In this document: positions 39,401 to 50,774 of the stretch, in pieces | Position numbering within the stretch: position 1 is the stretch's first letter | How the letters are laid out: each line of letters begins with the position of its first letter | From: Cheilinus undulatus | Taxonomy: Eukaryota; Chordata; Actinopteri; Labriformes; Labridae | Assembly (NCBI RefSeq): GCF_018320785.1 | Contig: NC_054867.1 | Location: 34,475,855 to 34,539,854, forward strand | DNA length: 64,000 bases | Direction: 5' to 3' | The notes under the pieces: generated by a model | The model's input: only the letters and a program-made list of their open reading frames with translations | What the model was told of the DNA's origin: nothing | The model's database searches: none | Position numbers and translations under genes: made by a program

Positions 39401-40370
39401 ATATTTTAAGGCTACACAGATTTTGTGTTTTTTGATAGATTGTGGAAAAATGTGCACATTAAATTTGTTTTCATTTCAAAGACAAATCCTTGAAATGCAT
39501 AAAATATAAATTGATAATCCTAATAATTAGCAGCAGAGAACAAGCTCTACTTTAAAATGATTTTTTGGAATTATCAAATTGAATTACTTAAGTGAGTTGT
39601 GGACACTGTGTGCCCAGGTTTGAAGACCACGCTGCTCTGGATGGAGGTGAAGATGGCCTAAAAGTGATCCGACATATTTTAACCCTGGCTCCAAAGATTC
39701 TATCAAACCATGGGTAAGAAAGTTACACACACATACTCACGCACACACACGGAAACACACACCTGGGTTTAATTCCTACCGGCGGCAGCGGCTTGTCATA
39801 GGAACAGCATGTTCTGAAAAACACAGTATCATGTTGCCTTTTTAATGAGTTAAGCTTTAAAACACTTATGGTGAAAACAGCTCCAGATATGAGCCACTGC
39901 TTCCTTCTCAACATTGCTTCTGATAACCCTGATTATATTTTTAATCTACTTTGTGCTCTTTTACTGTGAATAACAGGCATGTTTACTTGGAGGTAGATCC
40001 CAGACACCCTCAGCTTATTCAGCAGTGGGTGGAGGTGAATGTAGAGGAGATGCATTATGTGGGGACAAGGTGTGACATCAACAGCAGGTATGTCTCAGAC
40101 TCCTTTAACCTACCAGGTTTTTGTTAAACCTTATTCTTTTAGGCATAAAGCTGTGTGTTTAAATTAACAGGAAAAGCCCTTGTGGTTAATTAAATCTCCA
40201 AACTGAGCAGTAAACACCCATAATTCCTGCTATCTTCATATTGCATTTTCAAATTTAGAGTTAATTGCACTGATTTTCTTTTAATTTACATTTTTAGGCC
40301 AAGATTCTGCATCCTTCAGAAAGACGAGTCAAACAAGGACCACCAAGCTGGATTTGGATTGAGAAACTAA
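27433..40370 (+). CDS. hemk1: hemk1, mitochondrial release-factor glutamine methyltransferase
   Basis: HEMK1 is an S-adenosylmethionine-dependent enzyme that N5-methylates the glutamine of the GGQ motif in mitochondrial translation release factors. Coding exons: 27433-27516 (inferred), 27692-27865, 27978-28069, 28159-28252, 28341-28478, 30382-30446, 30526-30575, 31013-31118, 39618-39713, 39977-40087, 40298-40370. Phases agree, giving 360 aa (human 338). Key motifs: [12 protein letters not shown], the SAM-binding EVGCGSG (176-182), and the catalytic NPPY (250-253) in VSNPPYLF. Later blocks are ALDGGEDG and [12 protein letters not shown]. An in-frame stop precedes the second exon, so an upstream start is required. 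ATG 27433 fits with a phase-0 donor (CCG|GTATGA) but is not homology-supported. RRYSAP near residue 40 suits a mitochondrial presequence. The 8.5-kb intron 31119-39617 is packed with transposons. Confidence 0.93.
28527..30177 (-). mobile_element. Tc1-like chimera with inverted ends (hemk1 intron)
   Basis: It is flanked by TA (28525-28526 and 30178-30179). From the right edge leftwards the minus strand runs through a Tc1 element: terminal repeat, start-region block near 29880, and transposase C-terminal part at 29165-29455 ([27 protein letters not shown]). It stops near 28917, short of its own 3' end. The remaining 28527-28915 is a plus-strand 5' portion of a related Tc1 copy, closer to the one at 22143 (shared CCTGAGTGCAGTGAATGTGT). 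Both ends are therefore 5' ends in opposite orientation. The transposase has several breaks. Confidence 0.82.
31119..33297. other. hemk1 intron, first part, no clear feature
   Basis: AT-rich intron sequence. It includes a short (GAT)n run at 31530-31548. No exon or repeat edge was recognised; the open frames lack known domains. Confidence 0.4.
33298..34280 (+). mobile_element. Tc1-like element, internally deleted (hemk1 intron)
   Basis: Flanked by TA (33296-33297, 34281-34282). Terminal repeats are near-identical over more than 30 bp: left ACTTAGCACAAAAAGTAAGG continuing AAATTTGTGTTTGGTAGA, mirrored at 34245-34280. The plus strand keeps only the transposase C-terminal part: [14 protein letters not shown] (DDE aspartate region) and [17 protein letters not shown]. 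At 983 bp it is well short of a full Tc1 element, so the N-terminal half is deleted. It belongs to the same family as 19585-21075. The close match of the two ends suggests it is younger than that copy. Confidence 0.85.
35463..37625 (-). mobile_element. Short Tc1-like element, middle layer of the nest
   Basis: Inverted ends CAGTGCTTAACAAATTTATT followed by AGACCAC mirror perfectly at 37598-37625, flanked by TA on both sides. Without the inner element it is about 546 bp. At the left end the minus strand encodes a transposase N-terminus ([20 protein letters not shown], then [12 protein letters not shown]), the helix-turn-helix part only. It is thus a deletion derivative that was mobilised in trans and later hit by the inner element. 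Confidence 0.85.
35881..37495 (+). mobile_element. Sleeping Beauty-like Tc1 transposon, nearly whole (inner layer)
   Basis: 1615 bp flanked by TA (35879-35880, 37496-37497). The long inverted repeats (about 215 bp) each carry two direct repeats, the IR/DR arrangement: outer CAGAAGTTTACATACACTAT at both ends, inner copies at 36077 and about 37284. The two inverted repeats look over 90% identical by eye. The transposase starts at 36257 ([11 protein letters not shown]) with paired-type DNA-binding helices, then a DD34E core: [22 protein letters not shown] and DLNLIENLW. Its end is at 37276-37278. One frame change near 36816 splits it into two overlapping frames (to 36895, and from 36832). Confidence 0.95.
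38277..38890 (+). mobile_element. LINE 3' end (hemk1 intron)
   Basis: The plus strand shows a decayed ORF2 C-terminus: [17 protein letters not shown], then [16 protein letters not shown], the fish L2/CR1-like ending. A T-rich 3' region follows and closes with CACTATATAAATAAACCTGC near 38870, the usual tail. 5'-truncated and dead. It sits about 200 bp beyond the transposon nest. Confidence 0.7.
38891..39617. other. hemk1 intron, last part
   Basis: AT-rich intron sequence up to the acceptor at 39617. No exon, repeat edge or RNA gene was recognised. Confidence 0.4.
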
Positions 40371-40976
40371 GATCCTATTACGCTGGCTTTAGCCCAGGTT
40401 GCCACAGCCGCCGCTCCCCTGCCCCCTCTGAGCCGCCATGCACATACACGCACTGATTCTATCACTCAAAGTCCCAATTTGCAGAGGCTCAAATGATTTA
40501 CATATCACTACTGCACTTTTAATCTACTAACATTTGTAATCACATCCTGTGGCAGGATCAAAAAATGTGTGCAAGATGGCCCAAAAAGCGGGCTCAAAGC
40601 TGAAGGTAATTACCGAGGCTTTTCTTAGAAACCTTCCTCTCAGAATCTCACCCTCTTCCCAGGAAGCACTCAGCAGTTCTGTGAATCCACTGATGAACGG
40701 TCCTCCCCTTCACTTGTCCACTTGCTGACTCAGATGCAAGCCGTGTATGCATTGTTGTGCAAAAAACACACAATGCGTGGCCTTCAGTTCCTTAAACAGT
40801 CTGGGTCTGTCACACACTTTAAGCTCAAAGGCCACAAAGTCTTTGTGTTTCAAAGGTGATTGAAGGAGAAAATGTGTCGTAACAAAGTGTCACAAGAGCA
40901 GTCACCATGTGGTGTTAGTAATAATGATTATAGCAGTTTTTCCTCTAAAGCCTGTGAGTAACACTGCTATTTTAAG

Positions 40977-41029
40977 AATAAAAGAGGATATAAGGGACAC
41001 AAAGTAAGACTCCAGTTGGTTATTTTAAT
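40977..41029. terminator. Convergent poly(A) signals of hemk1 and cish
   Basis: AATAAA at 40977-40982 serves hemk1 (about 610 bp past its stop). ATTAAA on the minus strand at 41029-41024 is the candidate for cish (about 420 bp past its stop). The two genes end tail to tail, with signals only about 40 bp apart. Confidence 0.5.
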
Positions 41030-41450
41030 AGAAAATTGTACACATGTAAAAGGTAGAAAAAACGTCATACTGCAAAAAATAAAAAAGATGTCTGAATGGA
41101 ATCAGTGTACAGAATGAACATCCCAAACTGATGAGTGTTAACGTGGTTATGGACAATTTCTACATTCAGCATAAAACAAAGTGTAGATTACAGTACTCAA
41201 GACTGCGTCAACGTTGTCTTTTTCTGGGTCTGTCTGCCCATCAGTCCTTGACTTATGAAGTCTTAAACAGGCACATCAGTATTAACTGAATTTGTACATT
41301 TTTGTCAGCAAAAAACACGACCTTTTGTCTAGTATTTCCATGACTGGCCTCCATCTGCAGGAGCAGCAGACTCACTCACAGGCACAGCAGACCTGTGTGA
41401 TCGTTTTTTCTCTCTTCTAAGTCAGTCAGCACAAAGGACTAATGGGACCC

Positions 41451-42945
41451 TCATACCTTGAAGGGATAGTCTTGTATGTAACGCAGGAGAGGCCTCGGGA
41501 GTGGTAGCTGTTCATGGCACTCAGTGTGTCTGTTTATAACAAGCCGGGTAAGGTGCTGTAATGAAGGGAGACCCTGAGGCTTGTACACAGCCCGTTTGAG
41601 TTTTAGCACCACTGATGTGTCCTGAATTGTCTGCTGAGAGGTTTTTGAAGGAGCCTGCTCCTCAACCTTCCCCTCTTCTGCTGTCCTCTGTGGTCCCATG
41701 TAGTGCTGCACCAGGCTTGGCACGTTGGGGAATGACGACAGGCTGGGACGAGCTGGGGAGCTGGAGTCAAGGAGAAACTGCGCCCCGCTGTACTGTATCC
41801 GTATACTGGTGGGACCCCGCGCAGTCCTGACTGAGAGGGTGAGCATGTACAGAGGGTGGCTGCTATCCCGTACCAAGAAAGCTCCTTCGGATGCTTCCTG
41901 AAGTGCAGCGTGGGCCTGTGATGCAGTGACCGCTCCCCAGTACCATCCTACACAGACAGATTCCTAAATATTAGTCACTCTGAACAGCTTCTGCTGTGCT
42001 TTTCTCCGCCCTTTGTGCTGCCTCATTTTAACACAACAAAATAATACAGCTGTATTTTAGGAGCAAAGAACACAATATCACACAAAGAAAAGTACAGAAC
42101 AGGTAGTGATTTTTCTAGAGAATCCTAATCAGAAGGTGAAATGCCCTTAAAAGCTTACCTGAATTTTCAAGATAGCAGAAGTTGCTGGCGATTGCCCTGA
42201 GGTCCTTTGTGGGGTCCCAGAGTGGAGTGGTGTTTTGAAGGCATGGGGTCGGAGGGAGCGTTCCTGCCCGCATGCCCCGCTGGGTTTCAGTGGCTGGAGC
42301 AGCAGGCAGAGGAGCTCTGGGCCTGGACAAACCAAGAAAAATTGGGTTAAAAGACATAAAAACTCACATAACGAAACAATCACTGCTGGCTTTATTCTTT
42401 CATATTAATACAGGAAGCCAAACTATGAGCTTTAAAGAACCATAAATACAATATTTTGTAGCTTAGTGTGGCTCATTTGTAGAAGATGCAGAACAAAAAG
42501 TCTGAAAAATGTCTTTTGTGAATATTTTAATAATGACTTTATTGATTTATTTTCATGTAGTGGCATTAACTGTTACACCTTTGTTTTGTTTGTTATTGAT
42601 AGCAGTCTGTGCCAGGGAATTCTTCAAAAAAGGACATTTTAATCCCTGTCAGGCTTTTCTGATTGAATAAGGACTAAATTATATAATAGTGAATAATTCC
42701 AGCTATTCGAGGTAAAGAGCTTTTCAAGTTTTTATAACTTGTGCAACAGACCTTTGTTATCGAAAAGGTAAACATCAGTCAGAAATATGTGCTTTCCATT
42801 GAATAGGCAGCACAATTGAAAATACTTAAAATATAACTTTATGTAAATCAAGAACACTTTTTAGAGAAAATCTTGTTTTCCAAGCTAAGAGGAGGAAGGA
42901 GAAACAAAGAAAAGTCACGACTCACCCTGGTACACACAGGATCAT
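41451..42945 (-). CDS. cish: cish, cytokine-inducible SH2 protein (3 coding exons, complete)
   Basis: CISH is a SOCS-family feedback inhibitor: its SH2 domain binds phosphotyrosines on cytokine receptors, blocking STAT5 docking, and its SOCS box recruits Elongin B/C-Cullin5 for ubiquitination. Exons: 42926-42945 (20 bp, MILCVPG), 42159-42322, 41451-41947, with consistent phases, giving 226 aa (human 258). The SH2 starts at GWYWGAVTAS (62-71) and has the phosphate-binding arginine R88 in FLVRDS. The SOCS box is residues 190-226: SLQHLTRLVIN (BC box), LPLPRP (Cul5 box), DYPFKV end. The linker between SH2 and SOCS box is shorter than I recall for mammals. The upstream region holds four TTCNNNGAA sites. 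Confidence 0.95.
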
Positions 42946-43299
42946 ACTATTTCCTAAATCCTGCTTTTATGTGATCCGGATGTCTTCTTTTTCTTCTTCT
43001 TTAGAAAGTAAAATAAAGGTTTGTGTAAACGAAGAACATCCAGTACCAAAAGGCTTTGACTAAGACCCGATATGGATAGGTCTGTAAGTTATTGGCGATG
43101 AACAGACGAGGAAAAGCTCCCCGTATCCAAACAGGCAGTGAAGGTTTCGTACTTTTCCCCACGAACACGGTGTGAAATAAAAGCAGAAATAATTCAAAGC
43201 TGTCTAAATCTACAGTCCGTGTGACAGCCGCGCTGTGTGGAGTGTGTTGTCGCCGAGTGGGATCCAAATGCGTGAAGGACAGAGTGTAAAGGCTTGGCT

Positions 43300-43720
43300 T
43301 TTAAAATTTACCGTTTCCTAGAAGTCTATTCTGAGAACTCTTCACAGCACCGGCGGCTCTGACGTCACGCCGAGCGCACCATCTCTCGCACCGCACCAAC
43401 CGCCGCCGGTTGTTTCGCGTCGTGACTGCTAACAGCTCTAGCGTTAGCATCGTTTTTGTCTTTATTTGTCAGACTGTGGCGGGTAACTCTACTTATTTCA
43501 ACAGGTTTTATTCTCTTGATATTCCCGCTGAGCTCTGTCACAACTGTCCGCTCCTGTTCTCCCTCTGTTTGACCAAACCGCTTGTGCCTTCGCTGAAACG
43601 GCGCGCGCTCCCTGGAACCGCGCGGCAGCTTCTCCCTATCCGCTTTCCAGGAATAATTGCAGGGTTGACTCCGCCCCACCGGGCGGCCCCGACAGAGCAT
43701 TCATTCTGGGAATTCACCGC
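43300..43720 (-). promoter_or_regulatory. cish: cish promoter with paired STAT (GAS) sites, CpG-rich
   Basis: Four TTCNNNGAA palindromes lie in about 400 bp upstream of cish: TTCCTAGAA 43315-43323, TTCTGAGAA 43329-43337, TTCCAGGAA 43645-43653, TTCTGGGAA 43704-43712. The first two are 5 bp apart, suited to a STAT5 tetramer. Mammalian CISH promoters are known to contain paired STAT5 sites. The stretch 43350-43690 is CpG-rich. The start of transcription is likely just left of 43300, near a TTTTAAAA sequence at about 43298-43305, giving a 5' UTR of about 330 bp. Confidence 0.75.
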
Positions 43721-44142
43721 CTCGACATTAAAGATAATAGGAATGCGCACAGGCTGTTTCCAGTAATATAGATTTCCCTCGATCCATGGTGGAAAACACG
43801 CGGCGAGAGGTTTTCTCGGAGGCTTTAGTTGGAGTAATTACGCTCGACAAAACAAGTTGTTATCGAGACAACAAACTGATATAAAATGTTTCTGTAGGCC
43901 GGAGTAAGTGACATTCTTCCTCATGGTTTGTTTCCGTTTGTTAGTCTGACTTTTATATTGGATTATACCGGATTTGTGGAGTCATGATTCCAATATTAAC
44001 AGTGATTATGTATGCCTATATTTAACGCCTAAAGATAGAAGATGGGGAAATTGTACTTCCGCACACATAGGCAACGAACAGATCCCTTTAAATGGACAGT
44101 TTTCCATTCAGAGGGATCTATTTAGGAATTCAATCCAGCTGA

Positions 44143-44700
44143 ATATTCATTTGATTATGGAATCGATCTTATTACAGCTCACTGATGCTGCTTTATCACC
44201 TTTTTGTGTAGAGAAACATCTTGTTTAGGACAAAAATCGCATTATTTATTTATAGGCTATAAGCTTCTTTCAAACACACCCAGAGTAGATTTTAAACAAA
44301 GCAATTCCTAACAAGATTTTTTGTATCTTCTTGCAGTCAAATTCGTAAGAAACCTCTGATTCCCAAACAGTTGAATCTCACATTTTTCCACAAAAATAAT
44401 GTGTCTTGTGCAGATTTTTCATTTGATCATGGAGACAAGCTTATTAAAGGTTACTGATGCTGCTCATTACCCTTATTGTTTCAAGGGCTGTTTCGAGGAA
44501 CATCTTGTTCAGAAGAAAGATATAATTTTTTATTATCATGCTACCAAAGCCTGAGCATAAAGACTCACTCAAACACACCGAGGTACATTTTAAACAAAGC
44601 ATCTCTTAAAACGTTTTGTATCTTCACATGGCCCAATCCACAGGAACCTTCTGAACCCAAACAGCAGAATGGCGTATTTTCCGTGAAAATAAGAAGTGAG
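44143..44700. repeat. Old tandem duplication, unit ~270 bp
   Basis: Two adjacent related units, about 44143-44400 and 44412-44690. Shared blocks in the same order include TTCATTTGATYATGGA, ACTGATGCTGCT, AACATCTTGTT, TTTAAACAAAGCA and GTATCTTC. By eye identity is roughly two thirds, so the duplication is old. It is non-coding and about 1.2 kb upstream of the cish promoter; function unknown. Confidence 0.7.
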
Positions 44701-45199
44701 ATATTTTCTAAGAAGTCTTGTGGACTTCATTTGTCCCTGCTGGATGTGGTTGAACAAACACGTTTCTTCTTTTAGCTCAGGGAAAAAAAGAACAACACCA
44801 TTATTTTTTGTGTCTCAGGTTTACTTCTTTTAATTATGCATAGCAGAGGCAGCCTAACCACAACATTAAGTTAATCAAATAACACTTTGAGCGAAATGTT
44901 TTCAACGTGAGGGCTGTTGTGGAATGCATTACAATCCTAGAGAGCATAATATGAAAAAGACGGTTTGCCAAGTTCAGCAGAGACTTCAGGGACATAAAAT
45001 AGGATCCATCTGGATGATGACTTATGGTTCCTGGAGAGAACTATACGAGGAAGCCAGGGAGGATACTGGGAATCTGAAGCTGAATTGCTGTATGAACCCA
45101 GCAGGCCGCATGGTTTTTAAGGAACTTGTTTTGAGAGGATCATACTGAGAATAAAGTACAATTAACGTGTTTCACTGGAGACATCCGGTTAAATAGATT

Positions 45200-46120
45200 A
45201 TACAGCAAATGCTTAATTATTTCAGGTCAGGTTTTAGGTATGGAAATTCCATTTATGGGTCCATTTCTCATTAGTACTAACATGAAAAAGCAGATGCACT
45301 CTGCCTCATATTATAATGTTAAACTCTTCCTCTGGTAAAAAGTTGATCACTCTAAAGCTTGGCTATGGAATATTGGTGCAGAAGCATTTCTCTATAATAT
45401 GATTAAAAATACAGTGCTTAAGTAAAATCTGAGCCCTTCCCTTTAATGTCATTTTCTACTCCATTCATCTACATATCTTTTGTAAGCTAACCCAATCTTT
45501 ACTAGCTGAACAGTCTGAAAAGTTACAGGTCCATAGTCAGTCTAATGTGGTGAGTAACTTGTGGATTTGTTTTTTTCCACTAAAAAACCCTTTTGCATTT
45601 TCTTCCCTCCTTTTCAAAATTGTTTTGAGCCTCAAATGACACAGTGTGCAGTGATGCCACATGTGTCATATGCTCAAGTTCTTAAAATAATCATTAATGG
45701 GAAGAGAAGTCACAAATGTGGGGCTTTAAACAAGATAAGGTCTTCTATGTGTTTATTCTAGGTTTAGAATTGTGGGTCATCATTATTTAAAAGGGAGAAA
45801 TATTTATTTAATAAAAAGGAAAACATACTTAAATTCTAGACGTGGCCTTTGAGGGTGATCTCAGAAAAGAGCCTTCAATGTTACTCTATTCCACATCATA
45901 TCTTAAATCTTTGCAGATGCAGCATCAATGTTTTGGAGGGGACCAGGCAGAGAGCAACATGAGGCCCTGCACTGTGGTTGAAAGCATCAAAGTGAGTGAG
46001 AAAACATGTTGAGGATCTTTTACGTAATAAAGCCAGAGAACTACAGGATCTTCTTTGTTCTATCAATATGTCTGTAGGGCTTGAACAAAATTTGCTTGAT
46101 ATGAGGAAAGTTAAGGACTT
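45200..46120. other. cish-twf2 spacer, nothing recognised
   Basis: AT-rich intergenic sequence; no exon, RNA gene or repeat edge was identified. Confidence 0.4.
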
Positions 46121-46126
46121 TGTGAG

Positions 46127-47215
46127 TAGGGGTGGATGGTATTATCTAAATTATTTTGGTATCAACAGATATTAAAATTTCTGCCAATATTTATAATCAA
46201 TATCTTGGCTTGAAAAATACCAATATCAGCTCTAAATATTGGCTGCACAAACAAATGGATGAACAGACTTACGTCAGCTAAAGTCTTTTTCTTTATTCAT
46301 CATCATTCTGTACACTTTGAAGTCTGTTTTAAGGATGAAACCTGTTCATTTGTTCATCCTCACATTTTAAGTTATGTGTTTCAAGGACTGAAGTTTTAGG
46401 TCTGTACTACATTCAAGTGGATGGATGGATGGATGGATGGATGATGGATGGATGGATGGATGGATGGATGGATGGATGGATGGATGGATTACTAATCTTG
46501 AGGGAAATTTAAAGTGTTCATTGGAAACTTACAGACACAGGAGACATCACTTACATTTACCCACCCCTCATACTAATCAAAACACAATTTGCACAAATTT
46601 CTAAACAGAAGTGAAAATCTTACCAAATAAAAAGTTATACATAAATCTAAAGTTAAAAAAAAAATCACACTATAACCAAAAGCTACATAAAAAAATGTAA
46701 AAATGAGAAATGAAAAGCCTTTGCAGAGGAACTCGATTTAACCTATACAATTTAAAGTAAAATTACATTTAGTCTTTACCAGAACATAAACTGCTACAGC
46801 TTACAGCTAAGCAGTGTTTTATTAAGAAAAAATAATAAGATTTAAATATGTACAAGCTTTTGCTAGTAATATTTCAAGTATATACAAATCTGTGTGCATT
46901 AATAGTACAAGATGTGCCAATAGTCCAAGAATGCTGACTAGACATCAGAAGTATGAAGGATGTGGGTAGATAAAATGATTTAAGATAGTTGATTAGTGCA
47001 AATGTGCATATGAAGTGAGGCATTTTACCACAGTGAGCGTCCTTACAGTGTCTGTGAATAGAATAATTACTTTCAGCATTTGAATTTGGTAGACAGATTG
47101 AATTAGTAATTATTACAGTAAATAGATTAAATTAGTAAGATCTTGGCAAAATATCAGTGTTGATACTGGTATCAGTATGAAAATATCTGCATGCTGGATA
47201 CCGGCATCCCTATTT
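46127..47215. mobile_element. Possible TAGGGATG-ended non-autonomous element
   Basis: The left edge TAGGGGTGGATGGTATT and the reverse complement of the right edge TAGGGATGCCGGTATCC form a weak inverted pair. Both flanks are rich in GATATT/AATATC motifs, which recalls the element at 4080-4925. It encloses the GGAT microsatellite. Weak evidence; the family is not named. Confidence 0.35.
46418..46490. repeat. (GGAT)n microsatellite
   Basis: About 18 near-perfect GGAT units with one small interruption at 46441-46444. It is the same tetranucleotide, on the other strand, as the array in the last zmynd10 intron. Confidence 0.95.
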
Positions 47216-50200
47216 TTAAGGGATAGACCTTTCTGTTTGGACCTGGGGCCCTTCCAGAGACTTTTTAGAATATAAAAATGTAATTTTGATGCTGTTTTGA
47301 TTCATAGTTGGCCTTAAAAATGCATTTTTTAATCACTTAAAGTAATTAGAGAATCTGAACCTGAATCTTGGGGCCCCTTGGAGCACGGGTCCCCAGGCAG
47401 CTGTCTACCTTCACATCGTAGTAAAACCACAGATGACTGTTTGACTCTGAGGAAGATGCAGGGTGCATCAAACGTTCAGTTTCTTACACCTGGAGAAATG
47501 ACCTAAATTGACTTTGCTCTATTTTTTCTGTGGATTTGGCCTGTATGAAGGAGTCCATTGAATTAATATTTTGATGCATTTTCCTCTCTGCTTTTAAGTT
47601 AGAGGAAAGTTATGACCAGGTTTTCATGATTTTACATTCATTGAAAAACAAAAAAAGGTCACACACATCAGTAAAAGGGTGCTGGATTAAAAAATAAAAG
47701 GCAGTAAGACAAAAAAGTGGTCCACACACCATGAAGCTCCCGTATCTAGCTTTAAACAATACATTTTTCACATAGGGCCAGGTAGGTTTGGGCGGATTTT
47801 TCCCCTTAATAAAGGAAATAAACATTTTAAAAACCGCATTTTGTATTAACTTGGGTTTTCTTTGTCTGATATGTTTAAAATTGTCTGATGATCTGAAACA
47901 TTTAAGTGTGTCAAATAGCAAAATATCAGCAAAATCAGGACAGGAACAAATACTTTTTTACCGCATTGTAAGTTTTGGATTTTCCTTAAGTTGAGGTTGA
48001 AATATTCTTTAAAAAGTACTTTTTCCAACATTCTGATAATGTATTTTAACATGTAAAGCTGTAAAGGCAGCTGGTATGTGCACATCCATGTAAATGTGTG
48101 CAGGTGCAGGAGAGTAAGAGCTACAAGGCCTGAGGAAGATCCGAAAGATTGAAATATTGTCCTGCTGAAATAAGATTAGATTACATCGCACTGAACGGTG
48201 TGGTACTTTTCTCTTTTTTCCTTAACATTCTTGTTAAAAAAAACTTTATTTCATGATTTCTATCAGTGACAAACTCCCTCTTCTTTATTACATTACAAAG
48301 CTGATGTGCAAAATACTAAACAGATTTTTACCAAACCACACATTTAATCACCGATATCTTTGTCTGAATATGTTGCTTTATCCACAGCCTACTGAGAATT
48401 TTCTGGCTCCTTTTCCTATCTGCAGGAAAAAAGGTGTGTCTCCACAAGATTCAGAAAAAATCTGAGAATGTCCATAAAGAGAAAACCTAATTCGTCAGTA
48501 GAACTTTGTTTTCGAGGAACAGGCTTACAGGCTGTTAAAAAGTCCCTCCTCAAGCCAACTAAAGACATTCTTAATCAACTTACACAATTTCAACTTTTAC
48601 TGTTTGTAGCTGCTAAATTCTGCAAAATCCTTTAAGTGTGACCAAACTGAGGGACTTAAAATCTTTGGTTAGGGTTATGTAACCTTTAAATGATATGTGA
48701 ATATTTTATCCTATGGCCTCATGCTCAAAGTATGACAATACTTTAAGCCTTACCAGCTAAATGGCTCAGGATTGATAGCAATGCCTGTGGACTGAACAGT
48801 CATTGTAGCTGGTCTAAGTCTATTGGTCTTGACTACAAAGACAACACATCCCGGCCCCCTATTGTTGATATTCAGTATTTCTGACTTTGGGTTGTGTAAG
48901 GTACTTGGCAATAGAAGTGCCATTTGCCTCCAGTGATTTCAGTGAGCATTGCCCCTTCAGACAGGATGTGCTTTGAGAAACTAGGCTATACAGCGTAGCA
49001 GATGGGTATAGTTTCTCTGCGTAATTGAGTAAGTTTAAGGTAAAAGTGGGCCAAAAAACAATGCTGGCATATCAAAACATTTTAAGCATTTTATTTTATC
49101 ACCCAGAAAGTGTCTGTGTTTGGCACTATTTTGCAAAGTGAGTTTAGGCTACCAGCTACTTCGGGTCTGTTTCTCCATTTTATCTTTAGAAAGTTAAAGA
49201 TGGTCCATAAAACGTCAGCGTTCAGTTAGGTAGGGAACCCTGGATGGGGAGCGATGCAGGCTGCAGGCATGAATGGTGAGATATGGACTTACCTACACCA
49301 GCTGAAAAGTCGGGATCTCCTGCTAACATGGAATATTAACCAGCGCTATTGCTAACCAGTCTTCTTTCTCTGCTTCTCTTTCTTTCTGCCAAGTCTCCCT
49401 CTGTAGAAGTTCCTCTTTGTACTCTGGTTCAAACAATTATCCCCTTGTATCCACAGTCAACAGCATGTCTGAGTGTTGTTTTAGTTTAGTTACTTTTTTT
49501 TCCCCATTTGCATCTTAAACTCGCTAAATTACATATAGAAACTGTACCCATCTGCTACGCTGTAGAGCCTTGCTTCTTCAAGTGCATCTTGGTGGGCAAT
49601 GCTCACTGAAATCAGTTGAGGCAAATGGCACTACCCTTAAACAACCAAGCTTCAAAAATACTGAAATATCCTTTTAAACCCTTTTGTCACAGAATCTGTG
49701 TCACGGTTAAAGTGGTGTTGGATTAACTGGTGACGCTCCGTTAAACTTTGTACCATGCCTCTTACTTCCTGATTGAGTTCTGAGAGTTTATCAGTGCTTT
49801 TGGAGACGTAAACGTTACGAGGAACAAGTTTCCACAGTCACAAAGAATGTTTAAAAAGATGAAAAAAAAGTGTATGTGACTGCAGATACCTGAATGATTG
49901 TATGCAGATGATGGTGGCTTGTTAATTCTACTCTGTGACTTTGCACATCCTTTCCAAATAACATAAATGTCTTTTTTGAAGTTATTTAAATTTACAAAAC
50001 AAAGTGTTAACATTGAAATAGTCTGTTTATGAAGTAAAAATGTAGAAGTAATACTGCCTCATGTTTTGAAGGTGTAAGGGTTTTGGTAAGCCCTCAGGTT
50101 CCAAAATTGGTCTTCAGCGTCCTTGAGTTTGGGAAAGGCAGCCTCACATATTAAAAAACAAGAATGCAGCTAATCATCTTAAGATTTCTTAATCAACCTC

Positions 50201-50768
50201 TCATGACCTGCTTCTTGACAAATTGACTAGGAGAGCCTCATCTGTGTCAGCCCAGCACAAATTATATTAGTGCTAATCTAAAAATCAACCTTGATTCTGT
50301 GATGCAGCTCTTGGCAGCAGCATGCTACAGTCACGTTAAGGGAAGATTTCAAAGGCATAAAGTTTACTAAATCTATACAAACCAATCTCACAGCAGCGAT
50401 AACCTCTACAGCAGCTTGACAAGAAGAAGTCTGCATCAAAAGAGCCAGCATCAGCTATGAGAAGTTACTAGACACAGGCCCCGACTTGTGTTGAATTGAT
50501 TTCCATGCAGGTAGATCAAAAACAGTGCAGCCTTTCAAATAAAGTGAACTCGCTGTACCTCTGTGATGTGACGAGAAGGTGTTGATGACAGGATTAGATA
50601 ACTGAATGTACAGCTGCTGGTTTAATTTAGAAGGTCTTTAATTGAGATTTAATTATAGCATGACCATGTTAACCATGCAAAATATTTACAGACATGTGAC
50701 CAAGCATGCTGAATAAAAATACTCAAAAGTGTACCCAGAGACATCTAAAACAACAGTATAAACAAGAT
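47216..50768. other. Intergenic spacer before twf2 3' UTR
   Basis: No gene was recognised. Two short segments with a CTGAGGAAG...CGAAA-type motif (about 47450 and 48127) look like ends of dispersed repeats. The remaining open frames are short, overlap on both strands and lack known domains. MAPKAPK3, the human neighbour of CISH, is not here. Confidence 0.45.
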
Positions 50769-50774
50769 TTTATT
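50769..50774 (-). terminator. twf2 poly(A) signal
   Basis: TTTATT on the plus strand (AATAAA in the twf2 sense), about 340 bp past the stop codon at 51113-51111. Confidence 0.55.

Noticed and set aside
43001-43267. 88-codon minus-strand frame upstream of the cish start
   Set aside because: It falls in the probable cish 5' UTR and shows no family resemblance. It could be an upstream reading frame but there is no support for expression.
43410-43766. 118-codon plus-strand open frame in the cish upstream region
   Set aside because: Lies in a CpG-rich promoter where stop codons are rare; no recognisable domain and an overlapping minus-strand frame is just as long.
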